Positions 42,286-51,976 are shown, counted from the stretch's first letter. The stretch is 55,601 nucleotides of DNA from an uncultured Clostridia bacterium (GCA_944385895.1 CALWYZ010000005.1:1-55601); one strand, 5' to 3'. The notes: generated by a model not told the origin, from the sequence alone. A program made the numbers and translations.

Positions 42286-42462
42286 TTCACAGCACATCTA
42301 CAGCACAATTACCGCACAATCACAGCACAACTACAGAGGTCTGACTAATCTAATCTAATCTAAACTAAACTAAACTAATCTAAACCAAGCAAAGCAAATC
42401 TAATCCGAACCAAGCAAAAACTAAACCAAGCAAATCTAATCTGAACTAAACCAAACCAAGCA
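42286..42462 (+). repeat. G-poor tract with 5-bp periodicity (CTAAT/CTAAA/CCAAG)
   Basis: First CACAGCACA/CCGCACAA repeats (42290-42335), then about 120 bases of pentamers: CTAATCTAATCTAATCTAAA and variants CTAAA, CCAAG, CAAAT, CCGAA. Nearly free of G on this strand, so it cannot form hairpins. No gene crosses it. Located between the replication-like gene and the excisionase/integrase genes. Candidate replication or strand-loading site. Confidence 0.7.
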
Positions 42463-42589
42463 CCTTTATATGATAACTCAAATATTAAATATAAATATAT
42501 CATTGAATTAAACGGAAAGGCATTGACTCAAATACTGCCCTATGTTAAAATAAGACCGTGGCACTACACTTTGAAAAAGGAGGGGGACT

Positions 42590-42871
42590 ATGGAATACTT
42601 AACCATTGAAGATTTGAAAAAAACATTTCATATCGGAAACACCAAAGCATACAAGTTATGCGAAACAAGAGGGTTTCCGTCATTCCGAATCGGTGAGGGA
42701 CAATGGTTGATTGACCCGAAGGGGTTAGATGAATGGGTGCAAAAATTGCAAAAGACCGCAACCAAGACACACAATTTCACCATGACAATCGGACATAAGA
42801 CAGACGGCGATTATACGGTTGAAGAACTGCGGGAGATTATGCAACTGTTGGAGGCGGACGAGAATGCTTGA
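42590..42871 (+). CDS. xis: excisionase-like helix-turn-helix protein
   Basis: 93 residues. LTIEDLKKTFHIGNTKAYKL then RIGEGQWLIDPKGLDEWVQK is the winged HTH_17/excisionase type (Xis/AlpA-like). Placed directly before the integrase, overlapping it by 8 bases, which is the usual xis-int arrangement. AAGGAGG precedes the ATG. It would bend DNA at the attachment sites to favour excision. Confidence 0.82.
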   Translation: MEYLTIEDLKKTFHIGNTKAYKLCETRGFPSFRIGEGQWLIDPKGLDEWVQKLQKTATKTHNFTMTIGHKTDGDYTVEELREIMQLLEADENA

Positions 42872-44204
42872 AAAAAGGGTATTCAAAGAAGACGACATAT
42901 ATCAAGATTACTCTATCACCAAGCGAAAAGACGGTCGCTTATTTGCCCGTATTCAAGTTGAATATGACACCGAGAAGCGGAAATACATCTACAAAAACAT
43001 TTATGGGACAAATGAATTAGATGTCAAGGTGAAAGTCAGAGAATTCATAGAGGGGCAAATAAGCGGGCAGGACGAACGGCGGGCATATGATGAGTTATTA
43101 ACCACGGATATGGAAAAATGGTTATATAACGAGAAATACGGTACAATTAAAGCAGGGTCATTTGATAGAGTAGAACAAATCTATCAAAATCAAATCAAAG
43201 GACATATTGAGGGTATTAAAACTAAAAATATGACCGCTGCGGACTGCAAGAATATTTTACAAATCAACCTGTCAAGAGGATATTCTTATTCTACACTCTT
43301 GAAAGTTTATAGGGTTTTGAAAGAGTTTTTCTCCGCAAGGGTTTCCGATGGTTCTATTACTGTCAATCCAATGAATACAGTTAAACCCTACACAAAGGAT
43401 TTTGTATTAGCACATCAGCAAGGAGTAAGGGAAGACCGTGAAAAAGCGATTAAGAAAAAGAACAGCGGGGCGGACTTGACAGAGGAAGAAGAAGCACTTG
43501 CATTTTCAAAACTTCGTATGCAGGACAAAACTGAAATACGGTTTCTCTCTGATGATGAAATTGAACGAATGAGAGAAGTCGCATACGATGGTTATATGCT
43601 GGAATGGACGACTAAAAACGGCAAGCAAGCAAAAAGCGGACCTTATTTTCTCAAACAGGCAAAATACTTTATTTTCATTCTCAACACAGGGTTGCGAAAA
43701 GGCGAAGCGGTTGCATTGAAATATAGTGATATTGATTTTGACAAAAAGACAATGACAATACACAACAATATCACTACTGCGAAAAAACGGGATAAGAACG
43801 GACGAGCGACAGGCGGAATCAGGTCTGTAAAAGGGACAACTAAAACAAAAGGGTCAGAAACGACCATTCCAATCAACAGCACAGCGATTGAAATACTGAA
43901 GGAAATGCTCAAGGAAGAACCGGCGGGATATAACGGATATATCGCTAACGAGGGCGGACAACCTCTTAGTGAAAGTGCTTTGCGGAAACGGTTTGATAAT
44001 CTATTAAGACAAGCACACATTCAGCATTGCGGTATGCACTCTCTCCGTCATACCTTCGCTTCTAAACTTTTTGAGATAACAAACGGGAATAGCAAACTTG
44101 TCAGCGAGTTAATTCGTCATTCGTCTGTATCCTTTACTGATGATATTTACATTCATCTAAAAGAGAAATACAAAGAGCAGACAGTCGCAAATTTCTCTAT
44201 CTGA
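42864..44204 (+). CDS. int: tyrosine recombinase (integrase) of the element
   Basis: 446 residues. N-terminal arm-binding domain (about 1-60, SITKRKDGRLFARIQVEYD), core-binding domain (70-190), catalytic domain with Arg in NTGLRKGEAVALKY, HSLRHTFASKLFE (H-x-x-R), SELIRHSSVSFT and the nucleophile Tyr in DIYIHLKEKY. Start MLEKRVF is set by GGAGG. The catalytic domain holds an unusual insertion with KNGRATGGIRSVKGTTKTKG. Located beside tRNA-Trp, whose 3' half is the target. Confidence 0.96.
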   Translation: MLEKRVFKEDDIYQDYSITKRKDGRLFARIQVEYDTEKRKYIYKNIYGTNELDVKVKVREFIEGQISGQDERRAYDELLTTDMEKWLYNEKYGTIKAGSFDRVEQIYQNQIKGHIEGIKTKNMTAADCKNILQINLSRGYSYSTLLKVYRVLKEFFSARVSDGSITVNPMNTVKPYTKDFVLAHQQGVREDREKAIKKKNSGADLTEEEEALAFSKLRMQDKTEIRFLSDDEIERMREVAYDGYMLEWTTKNGKQAKSGPYFLKQAKYFIFILNTGLRKGEAVALKYSDIDFDKKTMTIHNNITTAKKRDKNGRATGGIRSVKGTTKTKGSETTIPINSTAIEILKEMLKEEPAGYNGYIANEGGQPLSESALRKRFDNLLRQAHIQHCGMHSLRHTFASKLFEITNGNSKLVSELIRHSSVSFTDDIYIHLKEKYKEQTVANFSI

Positions 44205-44206
44205 TT

Positions 44207-44241
44207 TTGACACAAATATTGACACAAATATTGACACAAAT
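44207..44241 (+). repeat. right integrase arm-type sites (three 12-bp-period repeats)
   Basis: TTGACACAAAT at 44207, 44219 and 44231, exactly 12 bases apart, starting 3 bases after the integrase stop. Same motif and spacing as at the left end. Confidence 0.75.
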
Positions 44242-44293
44242 CAAGCGAAAAACAAGGGAGAGCATAGGAGAGCACAAGAGAAAATAAGACAGA

Positions 44294-44330
44294 AAAAACC
44301 GCCTGAAACCTTGGTTTCAAGCGGTTTTTC
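44294..44330 (+). terminator. integrase terminator
   Basis: AAAAACCGC-ct-GAAACC-tt-GGTTTC-aa-GCGGTTTTT: a two-part stem, just before the attachment repeat. Confidence 0.82.
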
Positions 44331-44332
44331 AC

Positions 44333-44408
44333 TGGCAGGGGCAGAAGGACTTGAACCCTCGGCACGCGGTTTTGGAGACCGCTGCTCTACCAACTGAGCT
44401 ATACCCCT
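44333..44408 (-). tRNA. tRNA-Trp (anticodon CCA), integration target
   Basis: Cloverleaf: acceptor AGGGGTA / TGCCCCT, D arm GCTCAGTTGGTAGAGC, anticodon loop CTCCAAA giving CCA, T arm GAGGGTTCAAGTCCTTC (with a G-U/C-T edge), encoded CCA. Positions 44333-44377, from CCA to the anticodon, are the attR repeat, so its 3' half was supplied by the element. Confidence 0.96.
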
Positions 44409-44421
44409 AAGTTACCTGTAT

Positions 44422-44450
44422 ATTATATGTAAAATACAGACGTTTGTCAA
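44422..44450 (-). promoter_or_regulatory. tRNA-Trp promoter
   Basis: TTGACA (minus, 44445-44450), 17 bases, TATAAT (44422-44427): full consensus. Unaffected by the insertion. Confidence 0.88.
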
Positions 44451-44485
44451 TAGTTTTTACCTCTTTTATTATACTTTGAATATTA

Positions 44486-44516
44486 AAAATGCACAGGAAT
44501 TATTCCTGTGCATTTT
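44486..44516 (-). terminator. terminator of the ribosomal-protein operon
   Basis: AAAATGCACAGGAA, short loop, TTCCTGTGCATTTT, then TAAT on the minus strand. Confidence 0.85.
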
Positions 44517-44520
44517 AAGT

Positions 44521-44865
44521 TTATTTTACAAGTGTGATTATCGCCATCTCAGCATTGTCGCCGCGGCGCGGTCCTTTTTTGATTATTCTGGTATATCCGC
44601 CGTTACGCTCCGCGTATGACGGTCCGATTTCTGTAAAAAGCTTATTAACCACATCTTCTTTTGTGATATATGACAACGCCTGGCGCTTTGAATGAAGCGT
44701 GTCATTTTTACCGAGTGTTATCATCTTCTCGGTTATTCTTCTTACTTCTTTGGCACGCATCAGAGTAGTCTCTATCGAGCCGTTTTCAAGAAGATAAGTT
44801 ACCATGCCTCTGAGCATGGCACGACGATGGTCAGTCGGTCTGCCCAGTTTTCTGTATCCTGACAC
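44521..44865 (-). CDS. rplQ: 50S ribosomal protein L17
   Basis: Start [20 protein letters not shown] is diagnostic. 114 residues, the short bacterial form. Near the polypeptide exit tunnel. Last gene of the alpha operon, 25 bases after rpoA and directly followed by the terminator; tRNA-Trp lies beyond. Confidence 0.98.
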   Translation of the reverse strand: MSGYRKLGRPTDHRRAMLRGMVTYLLENGSIETTLMRAKEVRRITEKMITLGKNDTLHSKRQALSYITKEDVVNKLFTEIGPSYAERNGGYTRIIKKGPRRGDNAEMAIITLVK

Positions 44866-44890
44866 CTTAGTATACCTCCGATTATTAGAA

Positions 44891-45841
44891 TTAGTCGTCT
44901 TCTCTCTTAAGAGACAACTCTAAAGACGCAAGCTTTCCGATCACCTCGTCAAGAGATTTACGGCCAAGATTGCGTACTTTCATCATGTCTTCCTCGCTTC
45001 TGTTTGTGAGATCTTCTACAGTGTTGATTCCTGCACGTTTTAGACAGTTAAAGGAACGAACCGAAAGATCCAGTTCCTCTATCGTCATTTCAAGAACCTT
45101 TTCCTTGCGTGTTTCTTCTTTTTCAACCATTATTGCCGCACTCTGTGCTTTTTCTGACAAATCAATAAATAACATCAGGTGTTCATTCATTATTCTTGCT
45201 GCCATTGAAACCGCTTCAGATGCTGTTATGGTTTTGTTGGTCCAAACGTCAAGAGTCAGCTTATCAAGGTCTGTTATCTGACCTACACGCGTATTTTCAA
45301 CAGTATAGTTAACCTTAAGAACAGGTGTAAAGTTTGAATCCACTGCCAGCATATTCGGCTGATTCTGTGTATATTTTTTATTCTGATCCGAACCCACATA
45401 TCCGCGTCCGCGGTCTATTACCATTTCTATATTCAACACTGCATTTTCTGACAATGTTGCGATAACGTGATCCGGATTGAGAATTTCAACTTCACTGTCA
45501 AGCTTTATATCGCCTGCCGTTACAATACCGGGACCTCTTGCCTCGATATAAACGGTCTTCGGTTCCTCGCAATACAGTTTGGGGATAATGCCTTTAATAT
45601 TCAGTATAATCTCGGTTACTTCTTCCTTTACGCCCTCGATTGTCATAAACTCATGCGGGACGTCATTTATACGCGCACAAACGACAGCATATCCCTCAAG
45701 TGTTGACAAGAGTATTCTGCGCAGCGCGTTGCCGAGCGTTATACCGTAACCACGTTCCAGAGGCTCGGCGATAAAACGTCCGTACTCGCCGTGTTCTCCC
45801 TGAATCTGAGTTTCGATGCGTGGTCTTTCCATCTCGATCAT
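44891..45841 (-). CDS. rpoA: RNA polymerase alpha subunit
   Basis: 316 residues. The N-terminal dimerisation domain ([38 protein letters not shown]) and the C-terminal UP-element/activator domain ([33 protein letters not shown]) are both intact. Follows rpsD by about 50 bases with an AGGGAGG site. Confidence 0.99.
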   Translation of the reverse strand: MIEMERPRIETQIQGEHGEYGRFIAEPLERGYGITLGNALRRILLSTLEGYAVVCARINDVPHEFMTIEGVKEEVTEIILNIKGIIPKLYCEEPKTVYIEARGPGIVTAGDIKLDSEVEILNPDHVIATLSENAVLNIEMVIDRGRGYVGSDQNKKYTQNQPNMLAVDSNFTPVLKVNYTVENTRVGQITDLDKLTLDVWTNKTITASEAVSMAARIMNEHLMLFIDLSEKAQSAAIMVEKEETRKEKVLEMTIEELDLSVRSFNCLKRAGINTVEDLTNRSEEDMMKVRNLGRKSLDEVIGKLASLELSLKREDD

Positions 45842-45891
45842 CTAAAAAGCCTCCCTTTAATTTTGTAGTGTTTCTTGAATCAACAACTGTA

Positions 45892-46512
45892 TTACTTGGA
45901 ATACAACTCAACAATAAGGTGCTCTTCAATAGGAAGATCGATATCCTCTTTTTCACAGACACCTATTACTTTTCCGCTTGTTCCGTCGCGTTCAAGCCAC
46001 TTAACTATTGCTCGCTTTTCATTTGCCTCGATGATGCTCTTGATTTTTTCAGAGCTCATGCTGCCTTCTTTTACAGCTATTACATCTCCGACATTCAATA
46101 GGTAGGATGGGATATCCACCTTTTTGCCGTTGACTGTGAAATGACCGTGACGGACAAGCTGTCTCGCCTCCGGTCTAGACATAGCAAAGCCTAATCTATA
46201 AACAACATTGTCCAGTCTGCTCTCAACGATTGAAAGCAGGTTGTCACCCGTAACGCCCTTTTTCTTTTCGGCCATCTCAAAATATTTTGCAAACTGGCTT
46301 TCCAGTACGCCGTAATATCTTCTGACCTTCTGCTTCTCTCTGAGCTGTAATCCATACTCAGAAAACTTTTTTCTGCTTTGACCGTGCTGTCCGGGAGCAT
46401 ACGCACGGCGCTCGATAGCACATTTGCCGCTATAGCAGCGTTCACCCTTTAAAAAGAGTTTCTGACCTTCGCGTCTGCACTGACGGCAGACTGCTCCTGT
46501 ATATCTTGCCAT
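45892..46512 (-). CDS. rpsD: 30S ribosomal protein S4
   Basis: 206 residues. [20 protein letters not shown] with a four-cysteine N-terminal zinc motif (CRQC and CYSGKC), then the S4 RNA-binding domain ([20 protein letters not shown]). Primary 16S rRNA binder and often the autogenous regulator of the alpha operon. Fifteen bases after rpsK. Confidence 0.98.
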   Translation of the reverse strand: MARYTGAVCRQCRREGQKLFLKGERCYSGKCAIERRAYAPGQHGQSRKKFSEYGLQLREKQKVRRYYGVLESQFAKYFEMAEKKKGVTGDNLLSIVESRLDNVVYRLGFAMSRPEARQLVRHGHFTVNGKKVDIPSYLLNVGDVIAVKEGSMSSEKIKSIIEANEKRAIVKWLERDGTSGKVIGVCEKEDIDLPIEEHLIVELYSK

Positions 46513-46526
46513 TTGTTTTTCCTCCC

Positions 46527-46925
46527 TTATACTCTTCTTCTCTTAGGCGGTCTGCAGCCGTTATGCGGAATCGGAGTAACATCTTTTATCATCGAGATTT
46601 CAAGGCCGGCTGTCTGAAGCGCACGTATTGCAGCTTCACGACCCGAACCCGGACCCTTTACATATACCTCTACTGTTTTCAGACCATGCTCCATCGCAAG
46701 TTTTGCAGCCTGCTCTGCAGCCATCTGTGCTGCAAACGGCGTACTTTTTCTTGAGCCTTTAAAGCCCATTTCGCCGGCAGACGCCCATGAGATTGCATTT
46801 CCGTTTACATCTGTTATCGTTACAAGTGTGTTATTGAATGATGAGCGAATGTGTGCAGCTCCACGCTCTATATTCTTTTTAACACGGCGTTTGGTTGTGG
46901 TCTTTTTTGTTGTTTTTGCAGCCAT
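46527..46925 (-). CDS. rpsK: 30S ribosomal protein S11
   Basis: 132 residues. Basic N-terminus rich in K, R and T, then [20 protein letters not shown] and the C-terminal [18 protein letters not shown]. Binds the platform near the mRNA exit. 14 bases after rpsM. Confidence 0.98.
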   Translation of the reverse strand: MAAKTTKKTTTKRRVKKNIERGAAHIRSSFNNTLVTITDVNGNAISWASAGEMGFKGSRKSTPFAAQMAAEQAAKLAMEHGLKTVEVYVKGPGSGREAAIRALQTAGLEISMIKDVTPIPHNGCRPPKRRRV

Positions 46926-46939
46926 TTACATTCACTCCT

Positions 46940-47305
46940 TTACTTCTTCTTATTTGCCATAGTTTTTCTGGGGCCTTTTCTTGTGCGGGCGTTTGTCTTT
47001 GATCTTTGACCCCTTACAGGTAAGCCTTTTCTATGTCTAGTTCCTCTGTAGCAGCCGATATCTATAAGACGCTTGATATCAAGGGCGACCTCACGTCTCA
47101 GATCTCCTTCTACTGTATATCCTTCCATTGCGTCGCGGATTTTTGACACATCGTCTTCTGTAAGATCCTTAACTCTTTTATCAGGATCCACGCCGGCTGC
47201 AGCCAAAATCTTATTTGAGCTTGTTCTGCCGATACCGTAGATATATGTCAAGCCAATCTCAATACGCTTTTCTCTTGGTAAGTCAATACCAGCTATTCTT
47301 GCCAT
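46940..47305 (-). CDS. rpsM: 30S ribosomal protein S13
   Basis: 121 residues: [20 protein letters not shown], helix-two-turn-helix, and the basic tail [19 protein letters not shown] that contacts the P-site tRNA. Start supported by GGAGG. 27 bases after rpmJ. Confidence 0.98.
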   Translation of the reverse strand: MARIAGIDLPREKRIEIGLTYIYGIGRTSSNKILAAAGVDPDKRVKDLTEDDVSKIRDAMEGYTVEGDLRREVALDIKRLIDIGCYRGTRHRKGLPVRGQRSKTNARTRKGPRKTMANKKK

Positions 47306-47332
47306 TTAGTAAATACACCTCCACTTTCAAAA

Positions 47333-47446
47333 TTAACCCTGTTTCTGTTTATGCTTCGGGTTTTTACAAATAACCATTATTTTACCATATCTTCTAATTA
47401 CTTTGCACTTTTCACACATCGGTTTTACGGAAGGTCTTACCTTCAT
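47333..47446 (-). CDS. rpmJ: 50S ribosomal protein L36
   Basis: 37 residues: [20 protein letters not shown] then [17 protein letters not shown]. The zinc ligands C-x2-C, C and H are all present, so it is the zinc (C+) form. AGGAGT site before the ATG. Located between infA and rpsM as usual. Confidence 0.97.
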   Translation of the reverse strand: MKVRPSVKPMCEKCKVIRRYGKIMVICKNPKHKQKQG

Positions 47447-47469
47447 TGTAACTCCTCCTTTTACTTTAA

Positions 47470-47688
47470 CTATTTAGCTCTCCAGATAATTCTGCCCTTT
47501 GTCAAATCATACGGGGACATTTCAAGCTTGACGGTGTCACCCGGCAGAATTCTTATATAGTTCATACGAAGCTTGCCGGATATATGTGCCTGGATCTGAT
47601 GTCCGCCGGCAAGTTCTACTGTAAATGTGGCACCAGGTAAAGCTTCTACGACCTTACCTTCGACCTCTATCATATCCTCTTTCGACAT
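47470..47688 (-). CDS. infA: translation initiation factor IF-1
   Basis: 72 residues, single OB fold: [20 protein letters not shown], then [18 protein letters not shown]. Binds the ribosomal A site during initiation. Follows map by 27 bases; the KOW-domain gene that some clostridia have between map and infA is absent. Confidence 0.98.
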   Translation of the reverse strand: MSKEDMIEVEGKVVEALPGATFTVELAGGHQIQAHISGKLRMNYIRILPGDTVKLEMSPYDLTKGRIIWRAK

Positions 47689-47715
47689 ATTCTGAACCTC
47701 CGAATTCTCCTGCTT

Positions 47716-48471
47716 TTAATCTGCTTTTGTAAGAATATGCGCTTTTGTATCATCGATATAAAACGTATGCTCAAAATGCGCTGATAATTTACCGTCGGCA
47801 GTTGTTACTGTCCAACCGTCGCGCTTGCTTATAATCACATCGGCAGTGCCCTCGTTGATCATAGGCTCAACCGCAACAGTAGCCCCCTTAGGCAGTCGCA
47901 GACCGTGACCGGGCTTGCCGTAATTAGGCACGGACGGATCTTCATGCAGATCACGACCGACCCCGTGTCCTACAAAATCACGAACTACTCCATAGCCGAA
48001 GCTCTCACAGTAACTCTGAATAACATTGCCTATATCTCCAAGCCTGACTCCTGCACGCAGTATTTGCGCCGCGCGCTCAAGCGAAGTCTTTGTGACCTCC
48101 ATCAGCTTTTGTGCATTTTCCGAGACTTTGCCCACACCGAATGTTGCGGCACTGTCGCCGTGAAAGCCGTCGATATATGCACCAACGTCTATACTTACTA
48201 TGTCTCCGTCTTGTATAATAATCTTTTTTGACGGTATACCGTGAATAACAACATTATTCAAAGAAATACATGCGCTTCCCGGAAATCCGCCGTAACCTTT
48301 AAATGACGGGCGTGCTCCGTGTGAACGTATAAAATCTTCTATAATACCGTCAAGTTCTTTAGTGGTCATACCCGGCTTTAATGCAGCCTGTGCGGCTTTC
48401 AACGTCATGCCGGTTATTTCTCCGGCACGGCGCATTTTCCGCAAGTCACTGTCAGACTTGATTATTATCAT
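47716..48471 (-). CDS. map: methionine aminopeptidase, type I
   Basis: 251 residues. Removes the initiator Met. Metal ligands: two Asp in VSIDVGAYIDGFHGDSAATF, His in VGHGVGRDLHEDPSVPNYG, Glu in VEPMINEG and Glu in FEHTFYI. Its ATG overlaps the adk stop (ATGA). Confidence 0.97.
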   Translation of the reverse strand: MIIIKSDSDLRKMRRAGEITGMTLKAAQAALKPGMTTKELDGIIEDFIRSHGARPSFKGYGGFPGSACISLNNVVIHGIPSKKIIIQDGDIVSIDVGAYIDGFHGDSAATFGVGKVSENAQKLMEVTKTSLERAAQILRAGVRLGDIGNVIQSYCESFGYGVVRDFVGHGVGRDLHEDPSVPNYGKPGHGLRLPKGATVAVEPMINEGTADVIISKRDGWTVTTADGKLSAHFEHTFYIDDTKAHILTKAD

Positions 48472-49109
48472 TTCATGAATCCTTCTATCGCTTTAAAAGT
48501 AAGAGCAGTTGTTTCACTGAGCTCCTCTTGTCCGTAAACAGTCACAAGCTTATTCTTTGCTTTATAAAATTCCTTGAGCGGCTCTGTCTGTTCATGATAT
48601 ACCTTTAACCGTTCCTTGACTGTCTCCGGTTTATCATCATTTCTGATAACCAGCTCACTGCCGCAGCCGTCGCAGGTCTTATTGTCCTTTGACTGCTTGT
48701 ATTCAACATGATAGCTCATTGAGCATGACGGACAAACTCGTCTGCCGGACATTCTTTCAATTATTTTCTCATCATCGACTTCAATGGAGAGAGCAAAATC
48801 AATTTCGACACCAAGATTGTCAAGAGCCTCAGCCTGGGGTATAGTGCGAGGAAAACCATCAAGGATAAATCCGTTTTTGCAATCGTCATGCGTCAGGCGC
48901 TCTTTAATTATTTCAATTACCGTCTCGTCCGGCACAAGATGACCTGCATCAATAAATGACTTTACTTTTTGACCCAGTTCGCTGCCGCTTTTGACGGCCG
49001 CTCTTATCATATCTCCGGTAGAAATTGAGGGGATATTATATTTTTTGGATATATTTTCAGCCTGTGTGCCTTTTCCGGCACCCGGCGCTCCTAATAAAAT
49101 CAGTTTCAT
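48468..49109 (-). CDS. adk: adenylate kinase
   Basis: 213 residues. P-loop GAPGAGKGTQAE, AMP site and DGFPRTIPQAEAL. The LID carries four cysteines (CPSC and CDGC), the zinc-binding version typical of Gram-positives. Between secY and map, standard position. Confidence 0.98.
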   Translation of the reverse strand: MKLILLGAPGAGKGTQAENISKKYNIPSISTGDMIRAAVKSGSELGQKVKSFIDAGHLVPDETVIEIIKERLTHDDCKNGFILDGFPRTIPQAEALDNLGVEIDFALSIEVDDEKIIERMSGRRVCPSCSMSYHVEYKQSKDNKTCDGCGSELVIRNDDKPETVKERLKVYHEQTEPLKEFYKAKNKLVTVYGQEELSETTALTFKAIEGFMK

Positions 49110-49124
49110 ATTATTTCTCCCAAA

Positions 49125-50426
49125 TTACTCTAGGAAACCCTTATAGTGACGCATAAGCATCTGAGATTCAAGCTGCTTAACTGTTTCAAGCGCAACACCG
49201 ACTACGATAAGAAGTGATGTACCACCTATCGCAATGGCTCGTAAGCTCTGGTCAAACATTGCTACAAAGCTCGGTATAGCTGAGACAAGACCCAAGAACA
49301 ATGCTCCGACAAATGTTACTCTGTTAAGAGTTTTTGTAATATAGTCAGAGGTAGGCTTACCGGGACGAATACCCATAATAAATCCACCGTTTTTCTTTAG
49401 GTTGGACGCTACCTCAACAGGATTGAATGTGATTACTGTATAGAAGTAACTGAACCCGATTATAAGTAAAAACATTACAAGCGTATATACCCAGCCGCCC
49501 ACGCTTATAGCATTGACAACAGACGCAAACCAGCCCTTATTAAGACTGGGGAAAAAGCTGACTATTGTTGCGGGCAGGAATATAAATGACTGAGCAAAAA
49601 TGATAGGAAGCACACCTGTCATATTTACTTTAAGCGGTATATTTGTATTCTGACCGCCGTACATCTTTCTTCCGACTACTTTTTTAGCGTACTGTACAGG
49701 GATTCTGCGCTCACCGTTTGTCATAAATACGACAAATGCTACCATTGCTATGGCACCTATGGCAATCAGTATTACAGCGATCCAGCCTGTAGCTCCCGAA
49801 GATACGATCGCACGGGCAGTTCCCACAAGCGCCGGACCTCTTGCAATGATACCGGCAAAAAGGATCATTGAGATACCGTTTCCGATACCCTTGGAATTGA
49901 TGAGCTCGCCCATCCACATGATTACCATGGAACCTGCTGCAAAGCACATAGTAATTACTATTGCGCCGAATACGCCTACCGAAGGATCAACTATCTGAAA
50001 ATCAGCCTGATTTTTCAGTACGGTATAATAACCGAAACCGAGTATCAGTGAGAGAAGTATGGTCAAATATCTTGTCCATTTCTCCATGACTCTTCTTCCG
50101 CGTTCTCCGTCCTCTTTCATCATGCGCTCAAGTGCAGGAATTGCTACCATGAGCAGCTGCATAATGATTGATGCGTTGATGTACGGTGAAATTGAAAGAG
50201 CAAAAAATGTAGCTTTTTCAAGCGCACCGCCGGCCATGACATTCAAAAAGCTGAATATGTTGTTCTCAGCAGCAAAATTGTTAAACAGATTGGTCAATCC
50301 GTCCGCATCCAGAAATGGGACCGGTATAGCAGAGCCCAATCTAAACAGCAAGATTATAAATGCGGTAAATAAAATCTTTTTCCTGAGGTCTTCGATTTTC
50401 CAGGCATTTCTGAATACGCTGAACAA
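49125..50426 (-). CDS. secY: protein translocase subunit SecY
   Basis: 433 residues, ten membrane helices; channel of the Sec system. N-terminus FRNAWKIEDLRKKILFTAFI, plug region LFNNFAAENNIFSFLNVMAG, C-terminal loop MGIRPGKPTSDYI and helix with RHYKGFLE. The start is TTG directly after the rplO stop; the SD AGAGGTGATC lies in the end of rplO. Confidence 0.97.
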   Translation of the reverse strand: MFSVFRNAWKIEDLRKKILFTAFIILLFRLGSAIPVPFLDADGLTNLFNNFAAENNIFSFLNVMAGGALEKATFFALSISPYINASIIMQLLMVAIPALERMMKEDGERGRRVMEKWTRYLTILLSLILGFGYYTVLKNQADFQIVDPSVGVFGAIVITMCFAAGSMVIMWMGELINSKGIGNGISMILFAGIIARGPALVGTARAIVSSGATGWIAVILIAIGAIAMVAFVVFMTNGERRIPVQYAKKVVGRKMYGGQNTNIPLKVNMTGVLPIIFAQSFIFLPATIVSFFPSLNKGWFASVVNAISVGGWVYTLVMFLLIIGFSYFYTVITFNPVEVASNLKKNGGFIMGIRPGKPTSDYITKTLNRVTFVGALFLGLVSAIPSFVAMFDQSLRAIAIGGTSLLIVVGVALETVKQLESQMLMRHYKGFLE

Positions 50427-50867
50427 TTAGATCACCTCTACCTTTCCTCCGGCTGCCTCTATCTTTGCCTTGGCGCCCTCGGTAATTTTTGTACAGCGTA
50501 CTTTAACTGCCTTTTCGACCTCACCGCCGCCTATTATTTTAAGTCCGTCAAGTGCACGGTTTGAATAACCGGCCTCAATAACCGCGTCGATATCAATGAA
50601 TTTTCTTGCGTCAAATCCGTTAAGATCACTGAGTTTTAAAACTACATATTTCTTAGCAAAAATATTATTGAAACCGCGCTTAGGCAAGCGTCTTTGGAGA
50701 GGCATCTGACCGCCTTCAAAACCGGGACGTATACTGCCGCCTGAACGTGCCTTCTGACCTTTGTGGCCCTTTCCTGCCGTTTTTCCGTTACCGGAGCCCG
50801 GTCCTCTGCCGCGTCTCTTTACATTTGTTGTTGAGCCCGCAACGGGTGAAAGTTCATTTAAGTTCAT
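50427..50867 (-). CDS. rplO: 50S ribosomal protein L15
   Basis: 146 residues: MNLNELSPVAGSTTNVKRRG then GRGPGSGNGKTAGKGHKGQK, a glycine/arginine-rich extension reaching into the 50S core, and the globular C-terminal part. Abuts secY. Confidence 0.98.
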   Translation of the reverse strand: MNLNELSPVAGSTTNVKRRGRGPGSGNGKTAGKGHKGQKARSGGSIRPGFEGGQMPLQRRLPKRGFNNIFAKKYVVLKLSDLNGFDARKFIDIDAVIEAGYSNRALDGLKIIGGGEVEKAVKVRCTKITEGAKAKIEAAGGKVEVI

Positions 50868-50879
50868 TTTGCCACCTCC

Positions 50880-51062
50880 CTATTTTACTTCTTCAACCTT
50901 TATAAGGTGAGATATTTTTGTTATTTTTCCTTTTGTCGCCGCGTTATCCGGCTGTACAGAAACATCGTTTATCTTTCTGAGGCCAAGTGATTTTGCGGTG
51001 GCAATCTGGTCATCTTTTCTGCCGATAAGGCTTTTTACGAGAGTGACTTTAATATTTGACAT
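50880..51062 (-). CDS. rpmD: 50S ribosomal protein L30
   Basis: 60 residues: [20 protein letters not shown] then [17 protein letters not shown]. Short bacterial form. GGGAGG before the ATG. Confidence 0.97.
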   Translation of the reverse strand: MSNIKVTLVKSLIGRKDDQIATAKSLGLRKINDVSVQPDNAATKGKITKISHLIKVEEVK

Positions 51063-51076
51063 TAAAACTACCTCCC

Positions 51077-51580
51077 TTAATCCATGATCTCTTCAACGGT
51101 CTTTCCGCGTCTTGCGGCAACCTGTGCGGCGTCCTCAAGAGATTTAAGTCCGTTAATTGTTGCATGCACCACATTTATTTTATTGCGTGAGCGCAATGCC
51201 TTTGTTCTGATATCCCTGATACCTGCCATCTCAACGACCGCACGTACGGCGCCCCCTGCGATAACTCCGGTACCGGCTGCAGCCGGCTTCATAACCACCA
51301 TTGATGCGTCATACTTACCGACTACATCATGAGGGATTGTTGTATCCTTCATGCTGATTTTAACTATATTTTTCTTCGCGTCCTCTATACCCTTGCGAAT
51401 AGCTTCCGGTACCTCGGCTGCTTTACCGATTCCGGTTCCGACATGTCCTGCACCGTCTCCTACCACGATAAGCGCGGAAAATTTCATGATTCTTCCGCCC
51501 TTTACGGTTTTGGATACACGGTTGAGAGAAACTACGCGCTCTTTCAGGTCGAGTGTGCTCGGATCAATTAAACTTGACAT
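51077..51580 (-). CDS. rpsE: 30S ribosomal protein S5
   Basis: 167 residues. Double-stranded RNA-binding N-terminal domain ([40 protein letters not shown]) and [19 protein letters not shown]. Affects decoding accuracy. 18 bases after rplR. Confidence 0.98.
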   Translation of the reverse strand: MSSLIDPSTLDLKERVVSLNRVSKTVKGGRIMKFSALIVVGDGAGHVGTGIGKAAEVPEAIRKGIEDAKKNIVKISMKDTTIPHDVVGKYDASMVVMKPAAAGTGVIAGGAVRAVVEMAGIRDIRTKALRSRNKINVVHATINGLKSLEDAAQVAARRGKTVEEIMD

Positions 51581-51598
51581 ATTTTCCGTCTCCTTAAC

Positions 51599-51958
51599 TT
51601 AGAATTTAAGTCCGCCTTCACGGGCGCCTTCTGCAAGCTCTTTGACTCGGCCTGTATAGATAAAACCGCCGCGGTCAAATACTACTGTTTCTATGTTCTT
51701 GGCAAGTGCGCGCTCCGCTATTGTCTTGCCGACTTTAGCTGCCGCCTCTTTATTGCCGCCGTATTCGTTAAAGTCCTTATCCATTGTGGAAGCACTTACG
51801 AGTGTGGCACCGTTTACGTCATCTATGATCTGAGCGTATATATGCTTTGCAGAACGGAATACACAAAGACGCGGGCATTCAGGGGTTCCGGAAATTTTTG
51901 CACGAACTCTTTTATGTCTTTTAATTCTTGCAGCTTTGCTGTTTGGTTTCTTGACCAT
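51599..51958 (-). CDS. rplR: 50S ribosomal protein L18
   Basis: 119 residues. Basic N-terminus ([20 protein letters not shown]) and [20 protein letters not shown]. Binds 5S rRNA with L5. GGGAGG site present. Confidence 0.98.
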   Translation of the reverse strand: MVKKPNSKAARIKRHKRVRAKISGTPECPRLCVFRSAKHIYAQIIDDVNGATLVSASTMDKDFNEYGGNKEAAAKVGKTIAERALAKNIETVVFDRGGFIYTGRVKELAEGAREGGLKF

Positions 51959-51976
51959 ATTATTTTCCTCCCTTTA

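Larger units (their letters stand above)
34755..44377. mobile_element. 9.6-kb integrative mobilizable element in tRNA-Trp
   Basis: Bounded by identical 45-bp repeats: the left (34755-34799) is the displaced tRNA 3' half, the right (44333-44377) rebuilds the functional tRNA. Order: left arm sites, XRE repressor, Cys-rich protein, MobV relaxase with oriT-like hairpins, a long plus-strand cargo region, replication-like gene, excisionase-like gene, tyrosine integrase, right arm sites. There is no coupling protein, VirB4 or other secretion gene, so transfer would use a helper. I do not recognise it as a named element. Confidence 0.9.

Noticed and set aside
42338..42462. Telomere-like or simple satellite repeat of eukaryotic type
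   Set aside because: TTAGATTAG-like pattern on the other strand is superficial; units vary (CCAAG, CAAAT, CCGAA) and the tract lies inside a bacterial mobile element.
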